Below are positions 61,939-64,000 of a stretch of DNA of 64,000 nt, in pieces (the stretch's first letter is position 1; each line of letters opens with the position of its first letter). Under the pieces are notes generated by a model that did no database searches, was not told where the DNA came from, and saw nothing but the letters and a program-made list of their open reading frames with translations. A program made the translations under genes and the position numbers. Source of the DNA: Adiantum capillus-veneris (taxonomy: Eukaryota; Streptophyta; Polypodiopsida; Polypodiales; Pteridaceae); contig CM043945.1 in assembly GCA_014529385.2 (NCBI GenBank), positions 99,109,463 to 99,173,462 on the forward strand, in the 5' to 3' direction.

Positions 61939-62725
61939 CGATGGCCTATGATAGTGTAATTGTGGCATAATCGGATATGTTTCCTCACTAATTTCACTTA
62001 TGTATTTATGTTTTGTGGATTTTGGATGTGTATGCATGAAGAAATGTGTTCATTATTCCCTAATTTGTCACCGTATCTTGCCAATTGTGTGTCTACACAC
62101 TCTAATTTCACACTAACCCCTTGCTAATTTCATTAATTTTGCTAACCTACACACTAATTTGCTACGGAAGATTGGAGCTTTCAACCGTTCAATCGATCTT
62201 CAATGGAAAGGTAATCAAGGTGGTATTTTCAACCTCCCTAGAATCTAAAGATGTGTAGAATTGTGTAGAGATCCCACCATGATGCAATGCAATGTTGATG
62301 CAATGCAATGTTGGATTGAAAATTTCCCGATTGTTTGTTTTCATGCGTCGTAAAGACGAAATTTTTAAGATTTGGTGGCATATGAGTTTGACATGTTCAA
62401 TTGTTGATTGGTGAATGCGTTGCTAATTGTGTACCTAATTGAGTTAATTACATGCTTGAATGGTCAATTGTAAGTGTGTGTGCACTAAAATCAAGTGTGT
62501 GTGCATTCTAATTGAGCGTGTGTATGCTTAATTTTAGGTGTGTGTGCACTATTTTGCCCTTGTTTGTGCACCTAAAAATCAATGTGTGCTTAATGTTTTT
62601 TTAATTGTGATGATTGATTTGTGTTGTGGTCATGCCCAAATGATGATTTGTGAAATCACATTGCAATTTCGACAAAATTTACCATTTTGTGTGCGCACCT
62701 AAAAATTGGCAAAAACTGTCAATTA

Positions 62726-62770
<45 letters not shown>

Positions 62771-64000
62771 CTAAAAAGTGCATGATTAATGCAATTTTTG
62801 ATTGCATAATTTATGTGTGTAATAGTTATTTGCTGCGTTTTTTAGCTCAAAACAAGGATTTACACACTCCAATTGCGTCAAATTTTAACCTAATTTTGTC
62901 GGTTTAATTGCCTACTTTGGATTTTATTGATCAAATTAATTGGCAATTAGATTGATGTGCTTTTTGTAATTTTATTTGACTGCACTATTCCCCTATGTGT
63001 GGAGAATTTTGAGAAAATTTTTGGGTATTTTTTGGATAATGCTTACAAGTTTTTGGTAATTTTTTGCTAATTTTTCCATTAATATTTGCTTAATTCTATA
63101 AAAATTTGATATTTTGCGATCTTTACGAGTTGTTTTGAGTGTGTGTTTTCGGCATCGTTTTGAGCGCAATTGGACCTTCATTCACCAAATTTTGAGCTTT
63201 TTGCTATTTTCGGGGGTCCGGTTGACGATTTTGTCAAATTTGGTGTTTTCGATAAAAACTGCTATTTTTGTGCTTTTGCGTATCAAAAATGCGGTTGTGA
63301 ATGACGATGATTTTCAAAGGTTTCTAGAAATTTCTGAGAATTTTTTTGGCAATTTTTGGGATTTTTTGGCGATTTTTTGGAGTTTCAGCTAATTTTCGGC
63401 CTATTTTTGGCATTTTTGGACGTTTGGAAATTAAAAATTAATAAAAAGCCAGTTTTGAGTTTCCACGCCCGTGCCTTGCGGTGCATAAAATTCTGTGCCG
63501 GTGGATAGATCCTTACGGTCTGTTTGGATAATTTTCGCCTACGTTGAAATTCTCGTCTTCTTCTTCCTGCTGCTCCGCGTGAACCCACCAACCCCATCCC
63601 CTGCCAAAAGTCCGCTCATTAACTCTCTCTCTCTCCTTTCCCCCTCACTTTCTGTCACTAAAATCGTGCTTATTGTCAATCTCTCACCATCCCCTCTCAC
63701 TTTCTCTCTCTCTTCTCTCCCTCTCTCTCTAAGCGTGAACCTCCCTCTCTTCTTTGTCGTTTTCAAAACACACACACACACACACCTCTCCTCCACTGTC
63801 GTGTACCCCCCAGGGCCCGCTGCCCCAGCCAAGCGCCGTCTCTCTCAACTCTCTCTCCTCCCCACCCACTCTCTCTCTTTGCCCGGCTGTCACGCTTGGC
63901 ACTCCCCGAAACCCGACTCTATCTCTCCTGAGTCCTCGTGCCCGTACGCTGCCCCACGAGCTTTGTCCCCTTCTCTGCTCTCTCTCCAGCACGTGTTGAC
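61939..64000 (+). other. Element F leader and flanking sequence, no gene recognised
   Basis: About 2 kb with no supported gene. 62465-62600 has irregularly repeated GTGTGTGTGCA units between short AT stretches. 62731-62769 is a GT run. 62900-63450 is T-rich. 63540-64000 is CT-rich with many CTCTCT runs. This could be the long leader of element F, but no gag start is visible before the window ends. Confidence 0.4.
62731..62769. repeat. (GT)n microsatellite
   Basis: 39-nt GT run. Confidence 0.98.

Noticed and set aside
63539-63999. Host gene or 5' UTR in the CT-rich end of the window, with Ser/Pro or Arg/Glu frames on both strands
   Set aside because: Low-complexity CT sequence; no conserved motif, splice structure or start context to support a gene.

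Overview
This window is a stack of transposable elements from a land-plant nuclear genome. Three things point to a plant: Ty1/copia elements primed by initiator tRNA-Met, Ty3/gypsy elements primed by plant-type tRNA-Asp, and a lack of dense single-copy genes. A Penelope-type reverse transcriptase is also present. It would be unusual for a typical flowering plant and hints at a conifer, fern or lycophyte, but the species cannot be fixed from the sequence. I found no convincing host gene, rRNA, tRNA gene or CRISPR array.

The layout is nested. The oldest layer is a minus-strand Penelope-like element (PLE), now split into pieces at 31464-32887, 43965-45456 and 56205-57480. Three elements sit in it: B1 (window start to 31463), D1 (32888-43964) and B2 (45462-56199). 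B1 and B2 are two copies of one gag-type, pol-less gypsy element. B1 was split by A, an 18.8-kb minus-strand gypsy element (1035-19821), and by C, a copia element with a full-length reading frame (24615-29862). B2 was split by D2, a decayed minus-strand copia element (50367-55917). D1 is a relative of D2. It carries a 2.66-kb solo-LTR-like insertion (37066-39722) and, inside its 3' LTR, copia element E (40668-43830), whose two LTRs face opposite ways. Target-site duplications support A (ATGGG), D2 (GAAAC), E (CACAT) and B2 (GGTTA), and more weakly C (CTGTC/CTATC). The uninterrupted site for A survives in B2.

From 57.5 kb on the window holds a probable solo LTR with a 28-bp minisatellite (58027-58781), short tandem repeats, a second PLE copy lacking all coding sequence (59700-60500), and a third gypsy LTR with its primer site (61174-61938) followed by AT-rich and CT-rich sequence to the end.

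The most unusual items are in A and E. Element A has two arrays (5 + 4 copies) of a perfect 22-24-bp palindrome. The arrays flank its coding block, have an almost constant ~284-bp pitch, and sit in otherwise diverged sequence. A also encodes a second aspartic-protease domain after the integrase, a run of W-[IV]-P-K repeats, and a 955-residue coiled-coil protein in the env position. Element E has U5 ends at both termini and a normal target duplication, which suggests an aberrant cDNA was integrated. B1 keeps the gag, protease and W-[IV]-P-K parts of an A-like element but has no reverse transcriptase or integrase, so it looks like a dependent partner of that lineage.
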